Origin: Schaalia odontolytica
GTDB lineage: Bacteria > Actinomycetota > Actinomycetes > Actinomycetales > Actinomycetaceae
Assembly: GCF_024584435.1 (NCBI RefSeq)
Contig: NZ_CP102197.1
Coordinates: 1,860,001 to 1,924,000 of the forward strand
Direction: 5' to 3'
DNA length: 64,000 nucleotides
Shown here: positions 49,880-59,322 of the stretch, one piece after another
How the letters are laid out: each line of letters begins with the position of its first letter
Numbering within the stretch: the stretch's first letter is position 1
Notes under the pieces: model-generated
Databases searched by the model: none
What the model saw: the letters and a program-made list of their open reading frames with translations, nothing else
Told to the model about the DNA's origin: nothing
Made by a program: the position numbers and the translations under genes

Positions 49880-52483
49880 GTGAGCGACGAGCAGATGACG
49901 GACGTGCGGCATATCTCGGACACCGAGCGAATCCGCCAGGTCGACCTGCAGAAAGAGATGCAGCGCTCCTACCTCGACTACGCCATGAGCGTCATCGTCG
50001 GACGAGCGCTGCCGGACGTGCGCGACGGCCTCAAGCCCGTCCACCGCCGCGTCCTGTACGCCATGTACGACGGTGGCTACAGGCCCAGCTCCTCCTTCTC
50101 CAAGTCCTCCCGCGTCGTCGGTGAGGTCATGGGTAACTACCACCCGCACGGAGACGCGGCGATCTACGACGCCCTGGCTCGCCTCGTTCAGCCCTGGTCT
50201 CTGCGCTACCCGCTCGTGGCCGGGCAAGGCAACTTCGGTACCCCGGGTAACCTGGGACCTGCCGCCCCCCGTTACACGGAATGCAAGATGGCCCCGCTGG
50301 CCATGGAGATGGTCCGCGACATCGACGAGGAGTGCGTTGACTTCCAGGACAACTACGACGGGCGCAACCAGGAACCCACCATCCTTCCCGCCCGCTTCCC
50401 CAACCTCCTGGCCAACGGCTCCGAGGGCATCGCCGTCGGCATGGCCACGCGCATCCCCCCGCACAACCTGCGTGAGCTTGCGCGCGGCGTCGAGTGGGCG
50501 CTCGCCCACCCTGAAGCCACCCGCGAGGAACTCCTCGAAGCGCTGCTGACGATCATCCCCGGCCCCGACTTCCCCACGGGAGCCACGATCCTGGGCCGTA
50601 AGGGCATCGAAGACGCCTACCGCACGGGACGCGGCTCCATCACCCAGCGCGCCGTCGTGAGCGTCGAGGAGATCCAGGGCCGCCAGTGCCTCGTCGTCAC
50701 CGAGCTTCCCTACCAGGTCAACCCCGACAACCTCGCCGATAAGATCGCGCAGCTGGTGCGCGACGGAGCGATCGGCGGGATCGCCGACATTCGCGACGAG
50801 ACCTCGGGCCGCACCGGCCAGCGCCTCGTCATCGTCCTCAAGCGCGACGCAGTGGCCAAGGTGGTCCTCAACAACCTCTACAAGCGCACCAGCCTGCAGG
50901 AGAACTTCTCGGCGAACATGCTCGCGCTCGTCGACGGCGTTCCCCGCACCCTGTCCATCGACGGGTTCATCCGCCACTGGATCACCCACCAGATCGACGT
51001 CATCGTGCGCCGCACGCGCTTCCGCCTGCGCAAGGCCCTCGAGCGCCTGCACATCCTCGAAGGATACCTAAAGGCCCTCGACGCCCTCGACGAGGTCATC
51101 GCCCTCATCCGCCGCTCCCCCACCGTGGACGAGGCGCGCGCCGGGTTGATCGATCTTCTCGACGTGGATGCCGTCCAGGCCGACGCGATCCTGGCCCTCC
51201 AGCTGCGCCGCCTGGCCGCCCTCGAGCGCCAGAAGATCATGGACGAGCACGCCGAGCTCAAGGCCCGCGTCGACGACCTCAACGACATCCTGGCCACCCC
51301 CGAGCGCCAGCGCGCCATCATCTCCGCCGAGCTGTCCGAAATCGTCGACAAGTTTGGGGACGAGCGCCGCACGCGCATCCTGCCCTTCGATGGGGAGATG
51401 TCGATGGAGGACCTGATTCCCGAGGAAGACGTCGTCGTGACGATCACGCGCGACGGCTTCGCTAAGCGGACTCGCACCGACAATTACCGCTCGCAAAAGC
51501 GCGGCGGTAAGGGCGTGCGCGGCACTCAGCTGCGCGACGACGACGTGGTCGAACACTTCTTCGTCACGACCACGCACCACTGGCTCCTCTTCTTCACCAA
51601 CCTCGGACGCGTCTACCGCGCGAAGGCCTACGAGATTCCCGAGGGCGGCCGCGACGCGAAGGGCCAGCACGTCGCCAACCTGCTCGCCTTCCAGCCCGAC
51701 GAGCACATCGCCCAGGTCCTCGCGATCCGCACCTACGAGGACGCCGACTACCTGGTCCTGGCCACCAAGCGCGGCCTCGTCAAGAAGACCCCGCTGAGCC
51801 TGTACAACTCGCCTCGTTCGGGCGGCATCATCGCCATCAACCTTCGGGAGGACGAAGACGGAAAGGCCGACGAGCTCGTCTCCGCGCAGATCATCATGGC
51901 GGACGAGGACCTGATCCTGGTCTCTCGCGACGGCCAGGCGGTTCGCTTCACGGCAACCGACGAGCAGCTGCGCTCGATGGGACGCTCGACCTCCGGCGTA
52001 CGCGGCATGAAGTTCCGCGGCGACGATGAGCTGCTGTCCATGGAGGTCCCCCACGAGGGAACGGACCTCCTGATCGTCACGGAGTCCGGCTATGCCAAGC
52101 GCACCCCCGTCGAGGAGTACCCGACGAAGTCGCGCGGCACTCTCGGCGTGCGCGTCGGCAAGCTCGTCGACGAGCGCGGAGGCCTGGTCGGCGCGCTCGT
52201 CGTGCGACCCGACGAGGACGTCATGGTGATCACGGAGTCCGGCAAGCTCGTCCAGGTCAATGCCTCCGACGTGCGCCCCACGGCCCGCAACACCATGGGC
52301 GTCATCTTCGCTCGCCCGGACGATGGGGATCGCATCATCGCGATCACCCGAAACTCCGACTCCGCGGGCGAGGAGGACGAGGATGATGCATCCGCAGCGG
52401 AGCCGCCCGAGGCGGTGGGCGCGCCCGGCGGCGAGGAGACGAGTGGCGCCGCCTCCGACGGCGCCGAAGACTCCGAGGAGTGA
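49880..52483 (+). CDS. gyrA: DNA gyrase subunit A
   Basis: The protein has 867 aa; GTG start after AAGGAAC. The breakage-reunion domain begins [45 protein letters not shown], and the catalytic Tyr is in [13 protein letters not shown]. The quinolone-sensitive region [16 protein letters not shown] carries Ala at the position often Ser. The C-terminal beta-pinwheel has [13 protein letters not shown] (GyrA box). It ends in an acidic Glu/Ala tail. Confidence 0.98.
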   Translation: MSDEQMTDVRHISDTERIRQVDLQKEMQRSYLDYAMSVIVGRALPDVRDGLKPVHRRVLYAMYDGGYRPSSSFSKSSRVVGEVMGNYHPHGDAAIYDALARLVQPWSLRYPLVAGQGNFGTPGNLGPAAPRYTECKMAPLAMEMVRDIDEECVDFQDNYDGRNQEPTILPARFPNLLANGSEGIAVGMATRIPPHNLRELARGVEWALAHPEATREELLEALLTIIPGPDFPTGATILGRKGIEDAYRTGRGSITQRAVVSVEEIQGRQCLVVTELPYQVNPDNLADKIAQLVRDGAIGGIADIRDETSGRTGQRLVIVLKRDAVAKVVLNNLYKRTSLQENFSANMLALVDGVPRTLSIDGFIRHWITHQIDVIVRRTRFRLRKALERLHILEGYLKALDALDEVIALIRRSPTVDEARAGLIDLLDVDAVQADAILALQLRRLAALERQKIMDEHAELKARVDDLNDILATPERQRAIISAELSEIVDKFGDERRTRILPFDGEMSMEDLIPEEDVVVTITRDGFAKRTRTDNYRSQKRGGKGVRGTQLRDDDVVEHFFVTTTHHWLLFFTNLGRVYRAKAYEIPEGGRDAKGQHVANLLAFQPDEHIAQVLAIRTYEDADYLVLATKRGLVKKTPLSLYNSPRSGGIIAINLREDEDGKADELVSAQIIMADEDLILVSRDGQAVRFTATDEQLRSMGRSTSGVRGMKFRGDDELLSMEVPHEGTDLLIVTESGYAKRTPVEEYPTKSRGTLGVRVGKLVDERGGLVGALVVRPDEDVMVITESGKLVQVNASDVRPTARNTMGVIFARPDDGDRIIAITRNSDSAGEEDEDDASAAEPPEAVGAPGGEETSGAASDGAEDSEE

Positions 52484-52487
52484 GGAG

Positions 52488-52523
52488 TGATCACGGGACG
52501 AGACCGGTGTCGTCCCGTGATCA
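52488..52523 (+). terminator. Terminator after gyrA
   Basis: TGATCACGGGACGA/TCGTCCCGTGATCA is a 14-bp perfect stem with an 8-nt loop, 4 bp after the gyrA stop. Confidence 0.8.
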
Positions 52524-52608
52524 AGCTTCCAATGCTGCCCGGACTGAGCACCGGGGCCGGGCGATGCGGTAGCCTGGCAGATAGGAAGTGCGACCTGGAA
52601 GGAATCCC

Positions 52609-53001
52609 ATGAGCGACCACGTCTCGAGCGCCCGCAGCGACGCTCCCCGCCGAGTTGACCTGGCGATTGCGCGCATTGACGCGTGGACCGTCATGAAGGT
52701 CTCCTTCCTGCTGTCGGTCGCCCTGGGCATCGCGATGGTTGTCGCAACGATCGTGCTGTGGCTCATGGTGGACGCCATGCACGTCTTCAGCCAGCTCGAA
52801 GAGTTCTTGCAGACCGTCGGTGCGGGGCGCTACGCCGCATTCCTCGACTACGCGCGACTCCCGCGAGTCATCTCCTACGCGACCATCGTCGCGGTCATCA
52901 ACGTCGTGCTCCTCACCGCTCTCTCGACGCTCGGAGCGATGCTCTACAACGTCGTCGCCTCCCTGGTGGGTGGCATCAAGGTCTCCCTCATGGACGAGTG
53001 A
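52609..53001 (+). CDS. DUF3566 membrane protein
   Basis: The protein has 130 aa, starting at ATG 52609 after TGGAAGG. Two TM helices (VMKVSFLLSVALGIAMVVATIVLWLMV and IVAVINVVLLTALSTLGAMLYNVVASLVGG) flank a conserved helical loop. The family follows gyrA in most actinobacteria; the function is unknown. A link to cell envelope growth has been suggested only from conservation. Confidence 0.9.
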   Translation: MSDHVSSARSDAPRRVDLAIARIDAWTVMKVSFLLSVALGIAMVVATIVLWLMVDAMHVFSQLEEFLQTVGAGRYAAFLDYARLPRVISYATIVAVINVVLLTALSTLGAMLYNVVASLVGGIKVSLMDE

Positions 53002-53014
53002 GGAAGGGTTCCGC

Positions 53015-53040
53015 GAGGGGTCGGCTCACGCCGACCCCTC
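53015..53040 (+). terminator. Terminator after DUF3566 gene
   Basis: GAGGGGTCGGC-TCAC-GCCGACCCCTC, a perfect 11-bp stem with a 4-nt loop. Confidence 0.85.
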
Positions 53041-53108
53041 TTGCTATGCCTGGCGATGGTTCTCGCGTTGTTTGTGGTCCCGCCGGTGATCCGGACCCCG
53101 TTGGGCCC

Positions 53109-53171
53109 GGCCGCCCGCGAGATCGCCACACGCGAGCCTAAAGGCTCAAAGTGGTTGATCTCGAAGCCCGC
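53109..53171. repeat. Structured intergenic repeat, copy B
   Basis: The reverse complement matches copy A at 25656-25718 over about 60 bp, keeping the outer arms (CGAGATCG at 53118 and GATCTCG at 53157) and an inner GAGCC/GGCTC stem with loop TAAA in place of GACA. Confidence 0.7.
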
Positions 53172-53680
53172 CCATGCCATCCGGACCCTCCGGCGCCCTC
53201 CACACCGGCGGCACCTGGTGTGCTGAAGGGGTCGGCTCATCGTCTTCATGCCCGGCCAGGCACCCCGGTTCCTCAGGTGGTTGCTTTGTCGTTGGTAGTG
53301 GGGGTTGTGCAGCATGAGGAGCTGACTGTCGGCGTGTCGCCGGCGTGTCGCACGCCTAATGGCGCACTTCCCCCCGAGCGGTGCTGGTGAGAGCGGGGCA
53401 TGGGGCGTCGTGGCGGCCAGACTGCGGACCCATTGGGTGAATAACGCTGAAAATGGGCTGTTGTGGGCGAGGTGGTCTGCGTTGTGGGCAAAACTGTGTC
53501 GGTGATGGTGTGCGTTCTCGCCTCACTCCTGGCAGCAGGGCCCAGATGCTGGCGGCCTTAACCCACTGATGCGCAGCTAAACCCACCTAGTGGAAGCTGG
53601 GCGCAGCCGCCCACGCTCCACGAGGTGGGTTAACGTGCGCGGAGGTGGGTTTTAGGGAGCCACCAGCGGGGCCGGTTTCG
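53172..53680. other. Intergenic region without a supported gene
   Basis: About 500 bp with only short overlapping frames of mixed composition on both strands. From 53558 it is rich in AACCCAC/GTGGGTT motifs, including the hairpin at 53580-53631. It may be decayed DNA. Confidence 0.5.
53580..53631. repeat. Long imperfect hairpin with repeated AACCCACC arms
   Basis: Outer AACCCACCT/AGGTGGGTT (9 bp) and inner TGGGCG/CGCCCA arms form a 52-nt cruciform-like structure. Two further copies of the arm motif lie at about 53559 (AACCCACT) and 53642 (AGGTGGGTTTTA). Confidence 0.55.
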
Positions 53681-54559
53681 TTAGTTGCTACCAATCCGCG
53701 ATGGGCGCACGCGCAAGATGGCGGCGAGCAGGCTTGCGAGCGCCGCACCCGACCGGGAAGGCCTGCGCCGATCGCGCCGCAGGGCCGTGCCCTCCGTGGC
53801 CCATGCGTAAGGGTTGTGGCTGAGTGGGCCCGGCCACGAGGAGTCCACGAGCGTCGCGGGAGCGGGTAGGGGGAGGAGAGGACTGACCCACGAACCCGCG
53901 GTGACGTAGGTGCTCACACGCCCCTCGAGGCTGGTGAAGAATCCTGAGTGAGCGACACGGGCGGGAAAGCCCACCGGATCAAAGGCGTAAACGCGCTCGA
54001 GCGCATCGGGTGCGGCGACGGCTGCGGCGTAGAGCGCGAAGTTGCCGCCCTTCGAGTGCCCCATGACGGTGACGGGGCCCTCGGCGCGCTTTGACGCGTA
54101 CGCGAGGTAGCGCGCCGCCCACCGCTGGGACTCCGTGGGAAAGTCGAGCCCGAAGCGCGCGTCCTCGGCAACGCCGATGGAGGTCGCATCCGTTCCGCGG
54201 AACGCGATGAAACAGCACCCGGAGGAGTCAACGAACGTCGCCGCCCCGAACTGGGCAAGCGGCCGAGGCACGAGCCGCGTGACGGCGTCGCGCACCCGCA
54301 CCTCGCGAAAACGAGGGCTGGTGCCCGCGGCCTCCAAGAGTGGCCGGTCGGCGTGGGTGGGCAGGGCGTGGCGGTAGAGCGCCGGAATCGACGAGGCGCG
54401 GGCAACCTCGCCAAGAACGCATCCCGTGGCAGATCTGGGACCGGCGAGCGCGTGAAAGTCCGTGTAGATCAGCGAGCACAGGGCGAGCGCGTCAGCGGGC
54501 GTCAGGTCGCCGGCAAGCGGGGTTCTCGCGCCTCGAACATAGTCGATGATCGTTGCCAC
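53681..54559 (-). CDS. DUF2974 (Mbeg1-like) alpha/beta hydrolase
   Basis: The protein has 292 aa. The lipase-like elements are GCCFIAFRGTDATSIGVAEDARFGL and the nucleophile elbow VTVMGHSKGGNFALYAA, with Asp of YAFDPVGFP following. This matches the DUF2974 family of predicted lipases or esterases. There is no signal peptide. It is convergent with the DUF3566 gene and lies just upstream of the tRNA pair on the opposite strand. Confidence 0.85.
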   Translation of the reverse strand: MATIIDYVRGARTPLAGDLTPADALALCSLIYTDFHALAGPRSATGCVLGEVARASSIPALYRHALPTHADRPLLEAAGTSPRFREVRVRDAVTRLVPRPLAQFGAATFVDSSGCCFIAFRGTDATSIGVAEDARFGLDFPTESQRWAARYLAYASKRAEGPVTVMGHSKGGNFALYAAAVAAPDALERVYAFDPVGFPARVAHSGFFTSLEGRVSTYVTAGSWVSPLLPLPAPATLVDSSWPGPLSHNPYAWATEGTALRRDRRRPSRSGAALASLLAAILRVRPSRIGSN

Positions 54560-54682
54560 GCCGCTCCTTCGCCTCGTCCGTGAACCGCCCCGATGTCCTC
54601 GTGTTGGACGTCACCAGCGCTCGATTTTGCCGGATGCCTCTGTGCTGTGTACTATATCCGAGTGCCCGCAAGGGTGCCGGTT

Positions 54683-54759
54683 GGGCCTATAGCTCAGTAG
54701 GTTAGAGCGCAGTCCTGATAAGACTGAGGTCGGTGGTTCGAGCCCACCTAGGCCCACCA
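54683..54759 (+). tRNA. tRNA-Ile (GAT)
   Basis: 77 nt with acceptor stem GGGCCTA/TAGGCCC, D-arm AGCTCAGTAGGTTAGAGC, anticodon stem CAGTC/GACTG with loop CTGATAA (anticodon GAT), TpsiC arm GGTTCGAGCCC, and encoded CCA at 54757-54759. Confidence 0.97.
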
Positions 54760-54789
54760 TCCGCAGGCGAGTGAAAGCGGAGGATCATC

Positions 54790-54924
54790 GTGAAGAAATG
54801 GGTCACCTGTTGCGTGGCTGTTGGATCCGTCGTGGCCGTTGGCATCGTCGTCCGACAGATTCTTGTCGATCTCTCCGATAACGCCGACCTGTGGACGTCC
54901 GTGACGGACGCCGTGGAGGACTAG
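54790..54924 (+). CDS. DLW-39 family small membrane protein
   Basis: The protein has 44 aa from GTG 54790: MKKWVTCCVAVGSVVAVGIV, then VRQILVDLSDNADLWTSVTDAVED. A TM helix is followed by the DLW motif that names this family. Such proteins lie between the tRNA genes after gyrA in many actinobacteria. Function is unknown. GGAGGATC precedes the start. Confidence 0.85.
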   Translation: MKKWVTCCVAVGSVVAVGIVVRQILVDLSDNADLWTSVTDAVED

Positions 54925-54933
54925 GACTCCCAC

Positions 54934-55006
54934 GGGGCTATGGCGCAATTGGTAGCGCACCTGCTTTGCAAGCAGGGGGTTACGGGTTCGAGTCCCGTTA
55001 GCTCCA
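54934..55006 (+). tRNA. tRNA-Ala (TGC)
   Basis: 73 nt, acceptor stem GGGGCTA/TAGCTCC (one G-T pair), anticodon loop TTTGCAA with TGC, TpsiC GGTTCGAGTCC. CCA is not encoded. Confidence 0.97.
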
Positions 55007-55017
55007 CTCTACTAATA

Positions 55018-55065
55018 AGGCTCGAACCCTTGCCATCTTGGATGGTTTCGGTTCGGGCCTTTTTG
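55018..55065 (+). terminator. Intrinsic terminator after tRNA-Ala
   Basis: AGGCTCGAACC pairs with GGTTCGGGCCT and is followed by TTTTT. It closes the tRNA/DLW-39 transcript. Confidence 0.85.
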
Positions 55066-55251
55066 CTGTCGTCGGCCCAGGCAGGGGCGTTGGTGAGGTG
55101 GGCTCTGGCATCGGCATAGTCGCTGTGTTGGCCGCTTCGGTCAGGGATTCTGCTGATGCGACGAGGCGCTGGACATTCTCAAAGCACGTCAGACGGCTGA
55201 TCTCTGTGGGTGGCCGGGCCTGTTCGAACTCCACAACGAACCGTGTAGACC

Positions 55252-56679
55252 TCAACCACGTTGAGGCCTGGCATGAGCTGCGGAAGCCGCACGTACTTGC
55301 TCGTAAGCGGCGAGAGCCTCGCGTCGCGACTCGGCCAGGTCGACGACGGGCACGACAGGCCGAGCGAGTCCCTCCGGGATCCAGCGCTTGACATAGCTGC
55401 TGTGCGGGTCGAAGCGGGTGCGCTGGAGCTCAGGGTTGAAGATGCGGAAGTAGGGCGCAGCGTCCGCTCCGCTGCCGGCCACCCACTGCCAAGAGACAGG
55501 ATTGTTGGCCTCGTCTGCGTCCACGAGAGTCTCCCAGAACCACTGCTCGCCGTCCTGCCATGGCTGGAGCATGTTCTTGGTGAACAGCGATGCAGCGACC
55601 ATGCGCACCCGGTTATGCATCCAGCCTGTCTGCCACAGTTGCCACATTCCGCCGTCGACGAGGTCGATGCCGGTGCGGCCGTGTTGCCAGGCCCGCACCA
55701 GGTGGTCGTCGGGATGATAGGGGAACTCCTCGAAGGCTGGACGCATGGGGGTGTCCTCTAGATGTTCGCGGTGGTGGAGCAGGTGCCAGCAGAACTCGCG
55801 CCAGTAGAGTTGCCTGGTCCAAGCGGCGATATCCTCGCCCGCGGCCGTGCTGCTACGGGCTGCGGCCAAGGCTTGGCGCGGCGATAATTCCCCGCACCGC
55901 AGCCTCGGAGAGATTCTGCTGGTGGATGTTTCCTCCCCGGGCAGGTCACGGCGTTTGGCATAGCCGGGCAACCAGCCGTCGATGGCGTCCAGTTGCTGCC
56001 GGGCTGCCAATTCACCGGGCTCCCAGTGCTGTGCGAGGGTGTCTTCCCACCAGGCGGGGCCATCGTCAAGCAACCCAATATCCTCTAAGTTGTGCAGGAC
56101 ACCGTCCTCCCGCAGCGTGGCGAGGGCTGTGGCCGCACCGTCTGGCTCGTCGACAGGTGAGGGCTCGGGCAGGAGGGGAGTGAGGGGCAGGTCGGCTACG
56201 GCGTGGCTGAAGGGTGTGAAGACTTGGTAGTGGGAGCCGCTGGCCGTCCTCATCAGCCAGGGTTCGGCGAGCAGGCTGCCGGGATGGCTGTGTACTTCGG
56301 TGCGGGATTTCAACTCTTGCTTGATGGCGGCGTCCAATCGGCAGGCTGCCGGGGCGTAGCGTCGTGTCCAGTGCACGAAGGTAGGTTGTAAGGTGTCCAC
56401 GACTCGGCGCATGATCTTTGCGGCATCACCTCGGGCGAAGATGAGTGGAATGCCCAGGTCGGCAAGCCGCGGTGCCAGCTGTTGCAGGCTGCGGTGGTAC
56501 CACCACCGGGTGGCCGCACCGAGCGGGCGCGGGCCGTGCCGATTGTTGTCTTCATCGGTCCTGCGGGTTTCGTGGATCCACAGTGCGACCACGGGTCCAT
56601 GTGCTCCCGTGCAGGCGGCCGTCAGGGCGGGGTGGTCAGCCAGACGGAGGTCGTCGCGAAGCCAGATCAGTGTGGTCAT
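55252..56679 (-). CDS. phr: Deoxyribodipyrimidine photolyase
   Basis: The protein has 475 aa. The N-terminal antenna domain starts TTLIWLRDDLRLADHPALTAA. The FAD domain shows WTRQLYWREFCWHLLHH, TGIDLVDGGMWQLWQTGWMHNRVRMVAASLFTKNMLQPWQDGEQWF, and DADEANNPVSWQWVAGSGADAAPYFRIFNP. These match class I CPD photolyases, which split UV dimers with blue light. The third Trp of the electron-transfer chain (NNPVSWQWVAG) is present. Confidence 0.95.
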   Translation of the reverse strand: MTTLIWLRDDLRLADHPALTAACTGAHGPVVALWIHETRRTDEDNNRHGPRPLGAATRWWYHRSLQQLAPRLADLGIPLIFARGDAAKIMRRVVDTLQPTFVHWTRRYAPAACRLDAAIKQELKSRTEVHSHPGSLLAEPWLMRTASGSHYQVFTPFSHAVADLPLTPLLPEPSPVDEPDGAATALATLREDGVLHNLEDIGLLDDGPAWWEDTLAQHWEPGELAARQQLDAIDGWLPGYAKRRDLPGEETSTSRISPRLRCGELSPRQALAAARSSTAAGEDIAAWTRQLYWREFCWHLLHHREHLEDTPMRPAFEEFPYHPDDHLVRAWQHGRTGIDLVDGGMWQLWQTGWMHNRVRMVAASLFTKNMLQPWQDGEQWFWETLVDADEANNPVSWQWVAGSGADAAPYFRIFNPELQRTRFDPHSSYVKRWIPEGLARPVVPVVDLAESRREALAAYEQVRAASAAHARPQRG

Positions 56680-56810
56680 CGATGGTCCTTGAGAGGGTTC
56701 AGTGTAAGAGTTGGCCGGCGATCTTGTTGGCGAGGGGTGGGAGGGTCATCGGCTGCTGCTCTCGATCAAGGAAGAGGTCCACCCAAACCCGGGCGCAGAG
56801 TGTTGTGTTC

Positions 56811-57119
56811 ATGCACTTAATCGTCGTTGGTAATCGTACTTGACAGGCGACTGGTGCCACAAGATCCGTTGGCCCTCTGGTGATGGAGCGCCTGCTGGAC
56901 GAGGGCTGGTCAATGCGGGTGCTGGTCCGCGACGCGTCGAAGCCGGAGTCCTCTGTACAGCAGCGCGTTGAGGTGGTCGAGGGCGGCGCTGAGTCGGACG
57001 AGGACATCGCTCGCGCCATGGCGGTGGCCAAGGTGGTCTGGTTTCCGATGTACTCAATGGGCGGCGGAGTTCCGACCGCGGCCATCCAGGCCGTCGCAGC
57101 AATCGTGCGGCGAGGTTGA
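56811..57119 (+). pseudogene. NAD(P)-binding (atypical SDR) remnant with an in-frame TGA
   Basis: From ATG 56811 the frame reads MHLIVVGNRT, then TGA at 56841-56843, then QATGATRSVGPLVMERLLDEGWSMRVLVRDASKP. That is the Rossmann start of NmrA/SDR proteins (TGATG.VG.L variant). It stops after 103 codons, far short of the family length of about 250-300. The early stop and missing C-terminus show that it is decayed. Confidence 0.6.
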
Positions 57120-57234
57120 GTCGCAAGGTGCGCTCCCGAGACACAGGTGTGGTAGCTTGGATCAACTTCGGTCTTGATGATGGCACCATGAGGATCGTCC
57201 TGACTTTCATAGCACAACAGAGAGGGGACCCCTG

Positions 57235-57802
57235 ATGACCGTCGTACCCGTTGCGCTTGTTGCTGGCGGTTCGCGTGGCCTCGGACTGGAGATTGCTCGG
57301 CAGCTTCATCGACGTGGCCATCACGTCGCCTTGTGCGCTCGTGACGAGGCTGCGCTACAGCGTGCAGCGTCCGAGTTCAAGGAACGTGTATCCATCCATG
57401 TCATGGACGTCACTGACCGCAAGGGCGTGCAGCGCGTGGTCAACGAGATTTCGAATGGCTATGGCCCCATCGAGGTGGCGATTCACGTGGCCGGCATCAT
57501 TCAGGTGGGGCCTGCCGCAGACGTAGAATTGGAGCACTTCGATCAAGCGCTCGACATCATGGCCAAGGGGCCCATCAACGTGGCGTGGAGCGTTCTTCCG
57601 TCGATGCGGGAGCGGCGTCGTGGACACATCGGCGTGGTCGCCTCCGTGGGCGGCGTCGTGAGCCCGCCTCATCTCCTGCCATACTCCACAGCTAAGTTCG
57701 CAGCTCTGGGTTTCACTGACGGGCTGGCCGCTGAGTTGGTGGGCACCGGCGTGACGGCGACCAGGATCGCGGTGCGCCCACGGGACGGCCGCGCCCGAGC
57801 GG
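57235..57802 (+). pseudogene. SDR oxidoreductase truncated at its 3' end
   Basis: The N-terminal 180 residues are typical: VALVAGGSRGLGLEIARQL (cofactor loop), IEVAIHVAGI, and the catalytic YSTAK (Y..xK) near residue 153. From about 57,780 the sequence becomes the antisense of the EXLDI gene end, and the frame continues only as arginine-rich shadow to 58041. About 60-80 C-terminal residues are lost. A SD (GAGAGGGG) is present, so a partial protein could be made. Confidence 0.65.
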
Positions 57803-58306
57803 TCAGATGTCCAGCACCTCAACGGCAGAGGTTGTCAGGGCGGCTTCCACTCGCTGGGCGAGGACGGAATCCGCCTGCGAGAGGTCCTCAACGTCGGGAT
57901 AGACGCTCAGGGTCCTGTCTCCGACAACCCAGAAGTCGCGACTCCACGTCTTGGGGTCGGACCACATATCCTCCTGGTTGGACCATTCCGGCAGCGTTCT
58001 GTGAACCTTCGTCGCCACCGCCAGCTGGCCTTTCGCTGTGAGGTAGACGGTGTCGATGCGCGTCCCCTCGGGATCGGGTCGCCTCAGGCGCACCACGCGT
58101 CGACCAGCGAACGTGACGCGGCGATCCACGCCATCCGTCGACAGCTTGAGTTCAATCTCCTGAAAGCCATCGGTGAGGCGGCGATGCTTGTTCACATAGT
58201 CGCGAAGAGCCTCAACGATTGCAGCCGAGAGGCTTCCCGCGATTGTTCCCGCCTCAGAAAAGAGGCTCACGTCGCTGTCTGATACGTACACGTTACGAGT
58301 AGGCAT
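57803..58306 (-). CDS. EXLDI family protein
   Basis: The protein has 167 aa from ATG 58306 (MPTRNVYVSDSDVSLFSEAGTIAG) and ends in VEVLDI, the C-terminal signature that names the family. EXLDI proteins usually accompany PadR-type regulators; none is next to it here. Their function is unknown. The gene has a near-consensus promoter that would give an mRNA starting at or within a few bases of the ATG. Confidence 0.85.
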   Translation of the reverse strand: MPTRNVYVSDSDVSLFSEAGTIAGSLSAAIVEALRDYVNKHRRLTDGFQEIELKLSTDGVDRRVTFAGRRVVRLRRPDPEGTRIDTVYLTAKGQLAVATKVHRTLPEWSNQEDMWSDPKTWSRDFWVVGDRTLSVYPDVEDLSQADSVLAQRVEAALTTSAVEVLDI

Positions 58307-58313
58307 GTACATA

Positions 58314-58341
58314 ACTATACGCATATCGACGTGAGTGTCAA
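58314..58341 (-). promoter_or_regulatory. Promoter of the EXLDI gene, leaderless start expected
   Basis: On the minus strand TTGACA (58341-58336) and TATAGT (58319-58314) are separated by 16 bp, and the ATG follows 7 nt after the -10. No ribosome-binding site fits, so the transcript is probably leaderless. Confidence 0.7.
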
Positions 58342-58440
58342 GAGCCGACGAATGACCAACCGACCGGTCACTGTGGGTCACCCGTGCGCGATGCTGGGCG
58401 CGCGTACAGGATCGAGGGAGAAGAGCCTACACCGCGGCAT

Positions 58441-58472
58441 TTGTACACAATCTTGTCCACAGTTGTGAATAA
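58441..58472. promoter_or_regulatory. Cluster of three DnaA-box-like sites far from the origin
   Basis: TTGTACACA (58441), TTGTCCACA (58453-58461, the Streptomyces consensus) and, on the other strand, TTATTCACA (58464-58472) lie within 32 bp in an otherwise empty gap of about 350 bp between the EXLDI and PAP2 genes. Confidence 0.55.
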
Positions 58473-58659
58473 ACTGTGTCGGCTGCCATCCAGAAGGTCG
58501 GTCAGAGAAACGGAAACTGACCCGACAGTGCGGCACAGAGCCACCGACACTCGAGGGTGCGACGACCGCAGCGCGGCGCCCCCTGCCGCCCGCGCGGGGA
58601 CAGAGAGAGGCGCCCGGAGCCAACCGGCTCCGGGCACCCTCACACCGATGCACGGGGCG

Positions 58660-59301
58660 CTAACGGGCCGTTCTCAAGGCCGACCGCCCCAGCATGAAGG
58701 GAGCAAGGATCATGGAGGAACCCAGGCCCACTCCGAAGCCTCCGAGCACGTCTGTCACCCAGTGCACGCCCAAGTAGAGGCGCGTCACCGCAATGAACGC
58801 GATGATAGCGATCGCGGCGACCCACAGCAGGTGGCGGATACGGCGCCCGAAGCGCGTCATCGTCAACACCAGGACCAGCGAGATGACAAGCGCGGTGACG
58901 GCGGTTGCGTGACCCGACGGAAACGAGTAGGAGTCTTCCGAAATGAGCCAGAACGACTGATCGGGGCGCGCACGCCCGTCGATGTGCTTGATGATGTAGC
59001 CATTCACGCCCGACAGGGCCACCGAGCACAGGATGTACAGGGCGTGCATGACCTTCTTCACGAGCCACCACACGACTAACGCAATCACGAGCGCCAGCAC
59101 AACCGCGCGCTTGGGATCAAACGCCCACGACACGCCCGCCATGATCGAGTTCATCGCGGGGGTGCGGGCATCGATGAAGTCCGACCACACGGCCGTATCG
59201 ACGGGAAGGGGGCCGTGCAAGAACCCGCCGAAGACGGCAACCGCCACGACGATGACGGCCCCGGCAATGGCGGAGGGTGACAAGAAACGACGAGCAATCA
59301 T
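58660..59301 (-). CDS. PAP2-family membrane phosphatase
   Basis: The protein has 213 aa with five to six TM helices. Motif C1 is KHIDGRARPDQ, C2 is SFPSGHATAVTAL and C3 is RLYLGVHWVTDVLGG, so all catalytic residues (Lys, Arg, Ser, His, Arg, His) are present. Candidate substrates are undecaprenyl pyrophosphate or phosphatidic acid. It is last in the leftward block, 21 bp after the YchJ gene. Confidence 0.9.
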   Translation of the reverse strand: MIARRFLSPSAIAGAVIVVAVAVFGGFLHGPLPVDTAVWSDFIDARTPAMNSIMAGVSWAFDPKRAVVLALVIALVVWWLVKKVMHALYILCSVALSGVNGYIIKHIDGRARPDQSFWLISEDSYSFPSGHATAVTALVISLVLVLTMTRFGRRIRHLLWVAAIAIIAFIAVTRLYLGVHWVTDVLGGFGVGLGSSMILAPFMLGRSALRTAR

Positions 59302-59322
59302 AAGGAAAAGCCTACCGTAGTG

